Origin: Dyadobacter sp. CY345
GTDB lineage: Bacteria; Bacteroidota; Bacteroidia; Cytophagales; Spirosomataceae
Direction: 5' to 3'
NCBI RefSeq assembly: GCF_021502725.1
Contig: NZ_JAKFFS010000005.1
Span: forward strand, 372,001 to 436,000
DNA length: 64,000 bases
How positions within the stretch are numbered: the first letter of the stretch is position 1; the number at the start of each line of letters is the position of its first letter. Positions 1 to 9,346 of this stretch are shown piece after piece. Made by a program: the position numbers and the translations under genes. The notes under the pieces were generated by a model. The model was given only the letters and a program-made list of their open reading frames with translations, had not been told where the DNA came from and searched no databases.

Positions 1-2378
1 CCAACCTGTGAGCGGGTATTACCCGACTGGATATAATTTCTGGGCTCACCCGTTTCCTCATCTACACCCAGATTACCCAGACTGAGCAGCTTATTTCTGA
101 TTATACTGAAATTAGGCGCAACACTCCATGTAAAGGCTCCGGATGTCTGGCGGTAGGCGATGTCTAGCTCGACACCCTTGTTTTCTATTGAACCAATATT
201 GACCAATGGATCACCCTGTAAATTTCCGATATAAAGCGGCAACGGCAGGGATAGCAAAACATCTTTTGCAACCGACCGGAATGCGTCGATGGTGATCGCG
301 AGTTTGTTATTAAAAAGCACCAGATCCGCACCGATATTGGTAGTCGCTTTTTGTTCCCATTTTATATCTTCGTATACGAGCCTTGCCTGCGTCGCTCCTG
401 GGAATTCAGTTTGTTCAGTTCCAAAAACTGCTCGCGGCGCCTGATTTAGAAAGCCTGTAAACTGATAGTTACTCAAATTTGCCGAACCCAATACGCCGTA
501 CGAGCCTCTCAATTTAAACTCGGTAATGATATCGGATTTAAAAAACTCCTCATTGCTGATCTTCCAGGAAGCCGCAGCAGAGGGAAAATATCCGGTACGG
601 TGCGCAGGAGAAAACCTAGAATCTTTATCAGCCCGGAATGTAAATGTCAGGTAATATTTTTCTGCAAAATTATAATTAAGCCTGCCTAATGCAGAATTGA
701 TAAGTGTCTGAGAACGTGTTCCACTGGCGGTCATTCCTCCGCTTGCTGAATTAATGGTTGTGAAATAATCGCCACCGTAAACACCGAGCTGTAATCTGCG
801 ACCGCCCAGGGCATCGTTACGGATGGTTTGCTGCGTATAACCAACCACGCCATTCAAAGTATGCTTGTTAAAAGTAAAATTGAAATTCAGCGTATGTTCG
901 AAGAGATAACTCAAAAACTGTGCACGGTTTTCACCTACGCTACTAAAATCAGGAGACTGGTTCCAGTACCAAAGCCCATCTTTCCGCACATCATTGGTTT
1001 TATCAAAACTGGTCTCGAAACCCGCGTTGAAGCGATAACTTACACCTTTTAAAATCTTATAGTCCAGGTAAGCATTGCCCAGCACTTTAAAAAAGTTAGA
1101 GGTGGTTTTTGTAATATCATTAACAGCTACCTGGTTCCTGGAAAATGACCGGGCATTGAATGACCCATAACCCCAGCCTCCCGGATTGGAAGTACTTACC
1201 AGGTCGCCATTCTGAACGGGAATGATCGGCAAGCTGGTCCACATATCATACCAGGCATTTCCTTCTGCGAAACCACCCTGAAAAGGCGCATTTCGTTCGG
1301 TACTGGAAATCATCAGGTTTTCACCAAATGTGAATTTATTTCGCGTTGCTTCGGTATTGATCCGCATGGAACCCCGCTTGAAATTACGAGCTTTCAGCAC
1401 ACCTTCATCTGCGAAATAAGATCCGGATATCAGATATTTGCTATCTTTTCCACCTCCTGACAAGCTCACATTATAGTCCTGAATACTTCCGGTATGAAGC
1501 AGTTCATCGGCCCAATTGGTATCAACGGCTCCGTTATAACCCGAAACGGCAGGCTGCAACGCATAACCCGCTGCCTGGTAAGCGCGCGTATTGGTTGCGA
1601 CATATTCTGCGGCATTCATCATATCCCATCTTTTTGGTAACGACGATATTCCGACGCGAACGGATGCATCCACCTTTAACGCTCCTTCCTTGCCTTTTTT
1701 TGTAGTGATAATGATGACACCGTTTGCAGCCCGGGAACCGTAGATTGCAGCAGCAGATGCGTCTTTTAAAACCTGGATTGTTTCTACATCATTCGGGTTC
1801 ACGGTCGTATTCGCGTCTGCTAACATACCGTCGATCACATAGAGCGGGCTTGCGTTTCCGAAAAGTGTACTTAGCCCGCGGATATTTACCACCGCCTCCT
1901 GTCCTGGCGCGCCACCGTTCCGAACCGCAACGCCGGGCGTCATTCCCTGCAATGCTTCCGGTACCGAGCGCGCAATACGCTTGCTCGTGTTTTCGGCATC
2001 GATGACTCCCGTTGCGCCAGTCAGGTCCGACCGCCGGACAGATTGATAACCGATCACGACAAATTCTTCCAGATTTTGAGCGTCTTCCGCAAGCTGGATT
2101 GTGTAAGTTGACTGCTCCGATACCGGCATCTCGGAAGTTAAGAACCCAATAAAAGATATCCTCAGAATTTGACCATTTTCTGCTGTTAGCGAAAACTTCC
2201 CGTCGGCATCCGTAATGGTTGCGGAATTAGTGCCGACGATAATCACCGTGGCTCCGGGCAGTGTCTCACCGGTGGCTGTTTGAACGACGCCGGTAATTTC
2301 CCGGCTTTGTGCAGATGCGATCCAGTGGAAAAGTAAGAGGAAAATCACCATCTGAATCAGCGTATAACGATTTGGCAT
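1..2378 (-). CDS. SusC/RagA-family TonB-dependent outer-membrane receptor (3' part outside window)
   Basis: About 792 codons are visible from an ATG at 2378 and the frame is still open at base 1, so the C-terminal barrel end is missing. The N-terminus has a signal peptide ending near SAQS. A carboxypeptidase-like regulatory domain (GVVQTATGETLPGATV) follows, then a TonB plug domain with TPGVAVRNGG, NIRGLSTLFGNASPLYVIDG and DASAAAIYGSRAANGVI, typical of SusC. Such proteins import oligosaccharides or peptides with a SusD lipoprotein, which would lie left of the window. The substrate cannot be read from this part. It is separated from the kinase/regulator pair upstream by a terminator, so it probably has its own promoter. 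The frame was translated by hand. Confidence 0.93.
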   Translation of the reverse strand, partial: MPNRYTLIQMVIFLLLFHWIASAQSREITGVVQTATGETLPGATVIIVGTNSATITDADGKFSLTAENGQILRISFIGFLTSEMPVSEQSTYTIQLAEDAQNLEEFVVIGYQSVRRSDLTGATGVIDAENTSKRIARSVPEALQGMTPGVAVRNGGAPGQEAVVNIRGLSTLFGNASPLYVIDGMLADANTTVNPNDVETIQVLKDASAAAIYGSRAANGVIIITTKKGKEGALKVDASVRVGISSLPKRWDMMNAAEYVATNTRAYQAAGYALQPAVSGYNGAVDTNWADELLHTGSIQDYNVSLSGGGKDSKYLISGSYFADEGVLKARNFKRGSMRINTEATRNKFTFGENLMISSTERNAPFQGGFAEGNAWYDMWTSLPIIPVQNGDLVSTSNPGGWGYGSFNARSFSRNQVAVNDITKTTSNFFKVLGNAYLDYKILKGVSYRFNAGFETSFDKTNDVRKDGLWYWNQSPDFSSVGENRAQFLSYLFEHTLNFNFTFNKHTLNGVVGYTQQTIRNDALGGRRLQLGVYGGDYFTTINSASGGMTASGTRSQTLINSALGRLNYNFAEKYYLTFTFRADKDSRFSPAHRTGYFPSAAASWKISNEEFFKSDIITEFKLRGSYGVLGSANLSNYQFTGFLNQAPRAVFGTEQTEFPGATQARLVYEDIKWEQKATTNIGADLVLFNNKLAITIDAFRSVAKDVLLSLPLPLYIGNLQGDPLVNIGSIENKGVELDIAYRQTSGAFTWSVAPNFSIIRNKLLSLGNLGVDEETGEPRNYIQSGNTRSQV

Positions 2379-2449
2379 GATTAATAAATTTGGTTTAAGT
2401 AAATTGACAAAGGCAAGCGTATGCGGAAAAGAAATGGAACGCGGATTGT

Positions 2450-2485
2450 AAAAAACTATGCCATTGTAATTTCCTACAATGGCAT
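2450..2485 (-). terminator. Rho-independent terminator after the kinase/response-regulator pair
   Basis: A perfect 11-bp inverted repeat (ATGCCATTGTA at 2458-2468, TACAATGGCAT at 2475-2485) with a 6-base loop. Read on the minus strand, the hairpin is followed by AGTTTTTT, the classic U-run. It lies between the response-regulator stop (2675) and the SusC start (2378), so it ends the two-component transcript. Confidence 0.8.
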
Positions 2486-2674
2486 ATTTTCCTGTAATTG
2501 ATTTTCGTTATTGATTGGATTAATCGCGGAAGTTGTGACCGGCAAAAACATTGAAAAAATCCTGTTTCACCGGCCAATACGAAGTTTTAAAATTGACGGT
2601 CTAATAAATTTGCATCAACCGTTATGGTAATCAGGAAAGCTTCATCAGAAATATTTTACGCGCAAAATGTAAGT

Positions 2675-3076
2675 TTAGCTGACCGAAGGCGAGGACAACA
2701 TTACCCTTAGCAATTCTGTTAATGCGGCGAAGTCTACGGGTTTGACAAGATGCGCGTCGAACCCGGCCTCAATCGCCAGACGTCTGTCCTCCTCCTGGCC
2801 ATACCCGGAGAGGGCAATTAAAGGAAGCAAAAGCCCGTAGCCAGAGCGAAGCAGCGCCGCCGTTTGATAACCGTCCAGGTCTGGCATAGCAAGATCCAGT
2901 ATTACCAAAGCGGGATTTAGTACGGCAACAATATCCAATGCCTCACGGCCTCCATGGCAAGTATGGGCTTGGTATCCATTCAAAGTCAAAAACATGCCCA
3001 GCGTGGTAGCTGCATCCTTATTATCATCAACAACCAGAATAACTTTCCCGGATATCGTTTTTGTGGTTTCATTCAT
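2675..3076 (-). CDS. Receiver-only response regulator (CheY-like)
   Basis: 133 residues forming a single REC domain. The acidic pair is D17/D18 (LVVDDNKD), the phospho-acceptor D61 (ILDLAMPDLDGY), the conserved Ser/Thr S90 (IALSGYG) and the lysine K112 (LVKPVDF). There is no DNA-binding or enzymatic output domain. The start overlaps the stop of the histidine kinase by 4 bases, so the two are translationally coupled and probably partners. With no output domain it may act by protein contact or pass phosphate to another protein. A stand-alone receiver next to a hybrid-lacking multi-PAS kinase is common in Bacteroidota and Proteobacteria; the target cannot be read here. Confidence 0.93.
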   Translation of the reverse strand: MNETTKTISGKVILVVDDNKDAATTLGMFLTLNGYQAHTCHGGREALDIVAVLNPALVILDLAMPDLDGYQTAALLRSGYGLLLPLIALSGYGQEEDRRLAIEAGFDAHLVKPVDFAALTELLRVMLSSPSVS

Positions 3077-6000
3077 GTTCTGGTTTTTAAAAGTGGTAAC
3101 TGGATGATAAATTCACTGCCCATGTTCGTCCCTTCACTGCGGGCTTCGACCCTCCCACCATGTTTTTCAATAAATTCCCGCACAAGTGTCAGGCCCAGAC
3201 CGAGCCCCCCCTGCGAACGCGTACGTGATGCGTCGACCTGGGCAAACAAGCCGAAAATATGTTCAAGTTGATCAGAAGGAATACCAATCCCATCGTCCCG
3301 AACCCTCAATAATGCCATATCACCTTCCTGGGCCAGGTCGATCCAGATCTGCCCGCCCTCGTGTGTAAATTTCGTGGCATTGGTCAAAAGGTTACGAACT
3401 ACCTGCGTCAATCGTGTAGCGTCTCCTTCCAGTAATAAAGGTGCATCAGTCAGCGTAGAAAGAAGCGTGCGTCGAGCATTGTCTATCACCGGGCGTGTTG
3501 CTAAAAGTGCTTCTTCTACAAGTCGTTTTAAATTAAGAGTTTCGAGTTTCAACACAATTTTACCCTGATTAATGCGGCTCACGTCCATGAGGTCATCTAC
3601 GAGCCTTACCAGCTGGACCATTTCGCGCCGCATCATGGCAAGAGCCGTTTCCAAAGGCAGTATCTCTTGCTGGCCACCTGTTAATTCCAGGATCATCAGC
3701 GTATTGGACAAGGTTGCCATCGGGTTTCGGAGTTCATGGGCAAGCAGTGCCAGAAATTCATCCTTCCGACGGTCAGCTTCCCACAATGCTTCCTCTGCTT
3801 GCTTGCGATGCGTAATATCGAGCACAAACTCCACATATTCCCTCTGACTCAACCGTGTACCAGCAAACAGGCCCCACCAGCGGGAGCCGTCCGGCCGTTG
3901 GAGCTGCTTTTCGTATGGCGTGCTCCGACCTATGGATCTAAGCTCCTTCAACGCTTGAAGCGTCCTGGGCATCCATTCGGGAATAGTCATTTCGCTGGTA
4001 TTTATTTGTCGTGTTTCCACAGCCTCAGCTGAAAATCCGCTAATGGCAAGAAATGCCTCATTGGCGCCGGTAAATGTTCCTGCTTCATCGAAGAAAAGTA
4101 CGCCCACAGTCGGAATCTGCAACGCTAGCTGCAAACGCTCCTGTGATTTTTGCAAAGCCTGTTCGGCATTTTTTTGAGCCGTCAGGTTTCGCATTACTTT
4201 CAATACGCCGATTACATCTCCGGAATCATTGACAAGCGCAGTTGTAACGCCGGATCCATAGAATCTTGAACCGTTTTTTCGCATGTGCCAACGTTCGTTT
4301 TGAGCACGCCCCGTATCAAGCGCTGTCTGCACTTCATGCTCCGGTGCGCCTTTTGCGCGGTCCTCCGGCACGAAAAATATATCCACTGATAATCCGATTA
4401 TTTCGTCTTCGGAATAACCCATCATCTTTTCAGCACCGGCATTCCAGCTTCTAATGCTGCGGTCAGTATCGAGGGTAATAATTGCATAGTCCTTCGCACT
4501 CTCCAGAATGGCGCGCTGACGTTGCTCGCTCTGACGCAGCGATTCTTCCGCCTGTTTCCGGTCTGTAATATCAAACATAACGCCACTCATGCGCACGGGC
4601 TCCCCATGCAGCGTCTCTGTAACCCGACCATAGCCACTCATCCAGCGGACAGCTCCATTATCGCCACGTAATATCCTGAAATCAGTATTATACAAGCCGT
4701 TTTCAGCAATAGCTCTGTTCAGATCGCCGGTTATTCGTGAAAGGTCGTCCGGATGAACCTTATTAAGAAACGAAGCTGTGAGCTGAACCTTTTCTTCAAT
4801 CTCCATCCCCAAAAGGCGGAAATGATGCTCATTCCAGATGACCTCCCCGGAAATGAGGTTCCATTCCCAGGTTGCGAGTTGCGTCGCGTCAATAGCGAAA
4901 CGAAGCCGCTTTTCTGAATCAGCTAACGCCTCAACAACTTTCAAGCGCTCCTTCACCTCATTATGCCTGGAAATGATAATGGCTGCTGTCTGGGTTACCG
5001 AGTTTGCGAAAGATAAATCGTGGCTACTTGCCATGCGAGGTCCGTTGAAATACATGATAAAAGTTCCAACAATTATCCCTGAATGCGTTTCGATGGGAAA
5101 TAGCCACCATCCATGAAAACCATAATCTTTTGCCAATTGCAGACAATGATCCCAGTCAGAATCTTCAAAAACGTCGTTTATTATCACTGGCTGGTTCGAA
5201 GAAACTGCTAAACAATCCTTCGCCGATTCTCCCAGGCGCTCAACCTCGCTCAAATATGCCTCAGGCATATTTCCTGCTTTGTAAACCGGATGCACCCTTG
5301 CATCATGCTGGTCGACAAGGTAAAAGGCCGCCCGAATTCCATTATTTCGTTTTTCACCGATGATACTGTTGATCAGGATATCAAGTGACCCTTCAAGCGA
5401 AGCTCCGTTGATGGCTGCCTGAAAGGCCTCTTTCTGGCTCTTAAGCATGGCCTCATTTTCGCGCAGCGCCTCCTCAGCTTTCGCACGCTGAACCGAGGCC
5501 CAGGTACGCTCTGCTACCTCTTCGACAAGTGATATTTCAAAAGCACTCCAATGACGCGGTTGGTTTTGATGTATTTTAACCGCCGCCACCCAATTCCCCT
5601 CCTTGTTGAGCGGAGTGGTTATAAATGCCCGGAGACCAATATCGAGGAAAGCAGTTTTTTCAGTTGATGTAATCCGACTATCTTCCATTACATCCGCAAC
5701 AACCATTGTCTGCCCTTTCATTCCTGCATCAATCAGCCATTGCCCGAATTTTGCTGTTGGAAATTTTCCGATGACAGGGACAGTATCCGGGGAAGCCAGG
5801 TAATTCTGTGCAATGATATATTCGCTACCATTTCCAACGACTTCCGCATACAACACACGGTCTGCAACTAATTCGTTACCAAGCAAATGTGCTGCCTGTT
5901 GCTGAATAACAAGCGGATCTTCCAAATCCCTGAGCTTATCGCTGAATTCCAGCAAAAAAACTTGCCTTTGGTCTGCATGTTTACGACTTGTAATATCCCG

Positions 6001-6372
6001 CGCGGTGCCAAACCACTCTGTGATTTCACCTTGCCTGTCCAACACCGGGACGGCCCTGGAAAATGCCCAACCAACCGAACCATCGGCGTGATATAGCTGA
6101 TGTTCAAGCTCAAAAATACATTTTCCCGCGATGGCGTTTTCAATAGCGGCTTTTATCCTTGGCTGCTCAGTTTTCGGAATATATTGTTCAAACCAATCCG
6201 GATTCGAGTATGTCGAGTTGGCAAGAAACTCTGAGCCTTTCATGTTAATCATCATCTTCCAGTCCGGACTCATTTTATAAAGAGCGTCAGAGCTGAGCGC
6301 AGCCAGCATACGGAATTGGTTTTCAGATTGAAGAAGTGCGTCATACGACTGCGGATCGTGCTCAGTGTTCAT
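3073..6372 (-). CDS. Soluble multi-sensor (PAS/GAF) histidine kinase
   Basis: 1099 residues with no signal peptide or membrane helix, so cytoplasmic. Order of domains: PAS (about 18-130), GAF (145-295), GAF (320-475), PAS/PAC (485-608, ending MFDITDRKQAEE), PAS/PAC (615-735), PAS/PAC (742-860), HisKA with phospho-accepting H879 (LLAHELRNP), and HATPase with N-box N994/N998 (RNLLTNATKF), G1 DDGIGIP at 1026-1032 and GGLGLGL at 1055-1061. All catalytic motifs are intact. It is the first gene of a two-gene operon with the receiver protein (4-base overlap). Five to six stacked sensor domains suggest integration of redox, light or small-ligand cues, but no cofactor-binding residue is decisive. The SusC gene beyond it is behind a terminator, so co-regulation is not implied. 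Confidence 0.95.
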   Translation of the reverse strand: MNTEHDPQSYDALLQSENQFRMLAALSSDALYKMSPDWKMMINMKGSEFLANSTYSNPDWFEQYIPKTEQPRIKAAIENAIAGKCIFELEHQLYHADGSVGWAFSRAVPVLDRQGEITEWFGTARDITSRKHADQRQVFLLEFSDKLRDLEDPLVIQQQAAHLLGNELVADRVLYAEVVGNGSEYIIAQNYLASPDTVPVIGKFPTAKFGQWLIDAGMKGQTMVVADVMEDSRITSTEKTAFLDIGLRAFITTPLNKEGNWVAAVKIHQNQPRHWSAFEISLVEEVAERTWASVQRAKAEEALRENEAMLKSQKEAFQAAINGASLEGSLDILINSIIGEKRNNGIRAAFYLVDQHDARVHPVYKAGNMPEAYLSEVERLGESAKDCLAVSSNQPVIINDVFEDSDWDHCLQLAKDYGFHGWWLFPIETHSGIIVGTFIMYFNGPRMASSHDLSFANSVTQTAAIIISRHNEVKERLKVVEALADSEKRLRFAIDATQLATWEWNLISGEVIWNEHHFRLLGMEIEEKVQLTASFLNKVHPDDLSRITGDLNRAIAENGLYNTDFRILRGDNGAVRWMSGYGRVTETLHGEPVRMSGVMFDITDRKQAEESLRQSEQRQRAILESAKDYAIITLDTDRSIRSWNAGAEKMMGYSEDEIIGLSVDIFFVPEDRAKGAPEHEVQTALDTGRAQNERWHMRKNGSRFYGSGVTTALVNDSGDVIGVLKVMRNLTAQKNAEQALQKSQERLQLALQIPTVGVLFFDEAGTFTGANEAFLAISGFSAEAVETRQINTSEMTIPEWMPRTLQALKELRSIGRSTPYEKQLQRPDGSRWWGLFAGTRLSQREYVEFVLDITHRKQAEEALWEADRRKDEFLALLAHELRNPMATLSNTLMILELTGGQQEILPLETALAMMRREMVQLVRLVDDLMDVSRINQGKIVLKLETLNLKRLVEEALLATRPVIDNARRTLLSTLTDAPLLLEGDATRLTQVVRNLLTNATKFTHEGGQIWIDLAQEGDMALLRVRDDGIGIPSDQLEHIFGLFAQVDASRTRSQGGLGLGLTLVREFIEKHGGRVEARSEGTNMGSEFIIQLPLLKTRT

Positions 6373-6880
6373 ACCGTATTTTTAAAATATTTTTTATCTT
6401 CTTATGGAAGGTGTTTATTGTCATGAAATGATACGAGGATCAAAACTTTGTAAATGACTTAAAAAATCGGTTATCCGTTCGGGAAAGATCAATGCTCAAA
6501 ATCACATCAGTGAAAAAAAACTGAATTATATATTTTCACTACAATAAACGATCCAGTGGATAGGAACATTTGGTATAGATATTACTTGCCATATAAATTC
6601 AGATTCTCATCAGGCTTTCAGATTAAAATCCTGATATTCAATAATTTTTACACTTGTAAAAATTGTTTTTTTACGATCATAGAAATGAAATGCCATTTTT
6701 CGGACTGAGCTCGAAGTCAATAACATGTGCCTGATAGGGTTCAAAGAGTTAATTCCGCAGCGATATATAAATATGAGATTTGAACAACTATAAGGAATCT
6801 CACTTGGGGGTGCGTACTCTACATGAGTAACGGAAAAATCAGTAATCTTACCTAGCACTTAGTCACTCGAACCTATTTGA
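6373..6880. other. Intergenic region (508 bp), no supported gene
   Basis: An 82-codon frame on the minus strand (6610-6858) has no recognisable domain and an unusual composition (Ser, Phe and Lys rich), so I do not call it a gene. The stretch probably holds the upstream region of the kinase gene near 6373-6480. I see no hairpin terminator after the GH13 gene. Confidence 0.4.
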
Positions 6881-8599
6881 TTAAGGAATAATTTGATCAA
6901 CACGATACCACCGGTAACCATATCCAGCCAATGACACATTAAACGTGCCACCATCCGGTTTCATATCCTTTGGTTCCGGCATCAGGTCATACAGGATTCT
7001 GGCTTTTCCGGAAGGAACGGAAGCACTTTTAGGCTGATCACTAAAATTATGTACGATAATCAGAAACTGTCCATTATATTCATAACGAATCGCCAGTACG
7101 TCCGGTGAGCTGACATCTAAAACGGTGTAAGTTCCAAGACCAATCTCAGGAGAGGATTTTCGAAGACGGATCATCCGGGCATTCCAGTTCAGCAAAGATG
7201 ACTGATCGCGTGTTTGCGCTGCCACGTTTAATTTTTGAAAACCATAATCACCCTGGTTAATTACCGGCCGGATGGCGGTGTCGGCAGATGTGAATCCTGC
7301 ATTTTTTTCGTCCGTCCATTGCATGGGTGTTCTGACAGATATACGCTCTTTCAAACTAAGGTCATCACCCATCCCAAGCTCTTCTCCATAACGAATTACC
7401 GGCGAACCGGGCAATGAATATAACAAACTGTAAGCCAACTCGATATGATTTCTGTTATTTCCCAGCATCGGAGCCAGTCGCCGGCGAATACCGCGATCAT
7501 ATAACTGCATATTTTTGTCCGGCCCAAACTTTTTGTACACTCCGTCTCGCTGTTTGTCCGTCAACCTACCAAGATCAATCTCATCATGGTTTCGCAAAAA
7601 ATGTGCCCACTGCGACGCCTCCGGAATTTTCTTTGTCTGTTCAATGGCTGTTTTAAATGGTTTGAGATCCCCGGTTGCCAGTGCATAAAAAAGATACTGG
7701 TTGGCATAAAAGTTAAACATCATCTGAATACCTTCACCATTCTTTCCGAAATAATTCTGATTTTCCTCTGGGTCCACGTTCGCTTCTCCCAAAATGGCTG
7801 CATCCGATTTTCTGGACTGTGCAAACTGACGGATGTCGGTCAAGAAATCATAATCAAGTTTCGGCTTTTCGCTGCCTGTTTTGGGCACCTCAATAATAAA
7901 CGGAACTGCATCCAGCCTGAAACCAGCGATGCCCTGATTGAGCCAATACCCAATAATGCGCTGGCTTTCTTGCACGACCTCGGGATTTGAAAAGTTAAGA
8001 TCTGGCTGGAAATTGTAAAAACGATGGTAATAATACTCATTTGTTTTATTGTCAATTGTCCAGACCTCTTTCTGAACGCCGGGAAAAACCATTCCTATTT
8101 CTGCATCTTTTGGCCGGTCTTTTGACCAGATATACCAGTCGCGGAACTTCGAAGTTTTGGTTTCACGCGAGTTCAGAAACCATGGATGCTGATCGGAAGT
8201 ATGGTTGATTACCAAATCCATAATGACTCTTATTCCGCGTTTCTGCGCCTGGTGCATAAATTCGACAAAATCCCCGCTGCTTCCCAATTTTTCATCAACA
8301 CCATAGAAATCAGCAACGTCGTATCCATCATCTTCGCCGGGCGAAGGCTGAAACGGTGCAAGCCAGATTGCGTCGATACCCAGCATTTTCAGATAATCCA
8401 GCTTTTGTATCAGCCCGTTAAAATCGCCACGTCCATCGCCGTCACTATCTTTGAAAACACCTATTTCCAGATTGTAAATTACGCTGTTTTTATACCAGAA
8501 GTTTTCCTTTACCTGCACATCCGCTATCTTATTTTGTGATAGCGTCAATCCAGGAATCAGAAAACCAGCCAATAAAAATGAGAGAAAAATGTTTTTCAT
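6881..8599 (-). CDS. Exported GH13 alpha-glucan enzyme, trehalose-synthase-like
   Basis: 572 residues with an N-terminal signal peptide (residues 1-21, ending LTLSQ). The GH13 barrel is complete: region I DLVINHTSDQHPWF (128-141), nucleophile D230 in GFRLDAVP, acid/base E272 in LGEANVD, and transition-state D339 in RNHDEID; a C-terminal beta domain follows. The segment around residues 36-100 (YKNSVIYNLEIGVFKDSDGD) and the long run after region I resemble trehalose synthase (maltose alpha-D-glucosyltransferase) and GH13 alpha-glucosidases. Known trehalose synthases are cytoplasmic, so the signal peptide is odd and argues for a periplasmic alpha-glucosidase or transglucosylase. It stands alone, flanked by a 508-bp gap and the DUF421 pair. 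Family assignment is firm; the exact reaction is not. Confidence 0.9.
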   Translation of the reverse strand: MKNIFLSFLLAGFLIPGLTLSQNKIADVQVKENFWYKNSVIYNLEIGVFKDSDGDGRGDFNGLIQKLDYLKMLGIDAIWLAPFQPSPGEDDGYDVADFYGVDEKLGSSGDFVEFMHQAQKRGIRVIMDLVINHTSDQHPWFLNSRETKTSKFRDWYIWSKDRPKDAEIGMVFPGVQKEVWTIDNKTNEYYYHRFYNFQPDLNFSNPEVVQESQRIIGYWLNQGIAGFRLDAVPFIIEVPKTGSEKPKLDYDFLTDIRQFAQSRKSDAAILGEANVDPEENQNYFGKNGEGIQMMFNFYANQYLFYALATGDLKPFKTAIEQTKKIPEASQWAHFLRNHDEIDLGRLTDKQRDGVYKKFGPDKNMQLYDRGIRRRLAPMLGNNRNHIELAYSLLYSLPGSPVIRYGEELGMGDDLSLKERISVRTPMQWTDEKNAGFTSADTAIRPVINQGDYGFQKLNVAAQTRDQSSLLNWNARMIRLRKSSPEIGLGTYTVLDVSSPDVLAIRYEYNGQFLIIVHNFSDQPKSASVPSGKARILYDLMPEPKDMKPDGGTFNVSLAGYGYRWYRVDQIIP

Positions 8600-8659
8600 A
8601 ATTTTGAGTTATATAAAATTAAATATTTGACTCAGCCCACACTGATGTTAATATTTTAA

Positions 8660-9346
8660 TTATTTTACTGCCTGAATAAACTTACTGTGATTACAATTTT
8701 CACATCGTCGCCCTTCGTGTTTTTCTTTGGAAACTTTCCCACATTCCTCGCAAACCAGATCGTCGCAAACTTCACTTAACTCTGCCTGATACTCCTTGTC
8801 CCAAATTGGTAATATTGGTAATCCTGGAACTATGTTATCGTTTTTGATCAAAGTAAATGTTCCTGCGGCTTCAAAGTAAAGCCTTTTTACTTCGCCAAGA
8901 TGGTTTAAGCTGTCTCCTCGAAGTTGAGAAAAAGCACGTTCCCGCGTAATGCCTGCCTTTTTCATTTCATGTAATTTCAGGCAGCCGTCTTCAATTAACA
9001 TGGTAATATTCCCTTGGGTCAAAGTTTCGGTTTTTTCATTACGGGACGACAGCCGCGCGACAAGTTGCTGAATGGAAATAACAATTGCAGCAATAACGAC
9101 AATAGCAAGAATTCCCCGATCCGACGACTGCAACGGCACCCCGATAGCTGCGGCCAGAGAGACCATGCCGATCATTTCATTACGGCTCAATTGTGAAGCC
9201 ATTCTTTTGCCCATTAGCCTCATAGACACCATCAATACGAGGTATATAATGGCAATTCTAATTATTACTTCCGGATAAAAATCGATGGGAACATCTCCGA
9301 TAAATATCCTTTGCCAATCATTTATTTTAATATCTTCCGATTTCAT
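8660..9346 (-). CDS. DUF421 (YetF-like) membrane protein with C-terminal zinc ribbon
   Basis: 228 residues. Two to three membrane helices (about 24-45, 58-72, 78-98) follow a short cytoplasmic start. The conserved DUF421 part has RLMGKRMASQLS and the cytoplasmic alpha/beta domain (GCLKLHEMKKAGITRERAFSQLR, ending LYFEAAGTFTLI). The last 35 residues hold two CxxC pairs (CEECGK and CENCNH) plus an extra Cys, a zinc-ribbon fold normally absent from DUF421 proteins. The start ATG shares its A with the TAA stop of the upstream paralogue (TAATG), so the two are translationally coupled and may form a heteromer. The function of the family is unknown, with links to membrane and spore stress. Confidence 0.9.
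   Translation of the reverse strand: MKSEDIKINDWQRIFIGDVPIDFYPEVIIRIAIIYLVLMVSMRLMGKRMASQLSRNEMIGMVSLAAAIGVPLQSSDRGILAIVVIAAIVISIQQLVARLSSRNEKTETLTQGNITMLIEDGCLKLHEMKKAGITRERAFSQLRGDSLNHLGEVKRLYFEAAGTFTLIKNDNIVPGLPILPIWDKEYQAELSEVCDDLVCEECGKVSKEKHEGRRCENCNHSKFIQAVK

Noticed and set aside
6610..6858. 82-codon minus-strand frame
   Set aside because: No recognisable domain, odd composition, no neighbour coupling; treated as intergenic.
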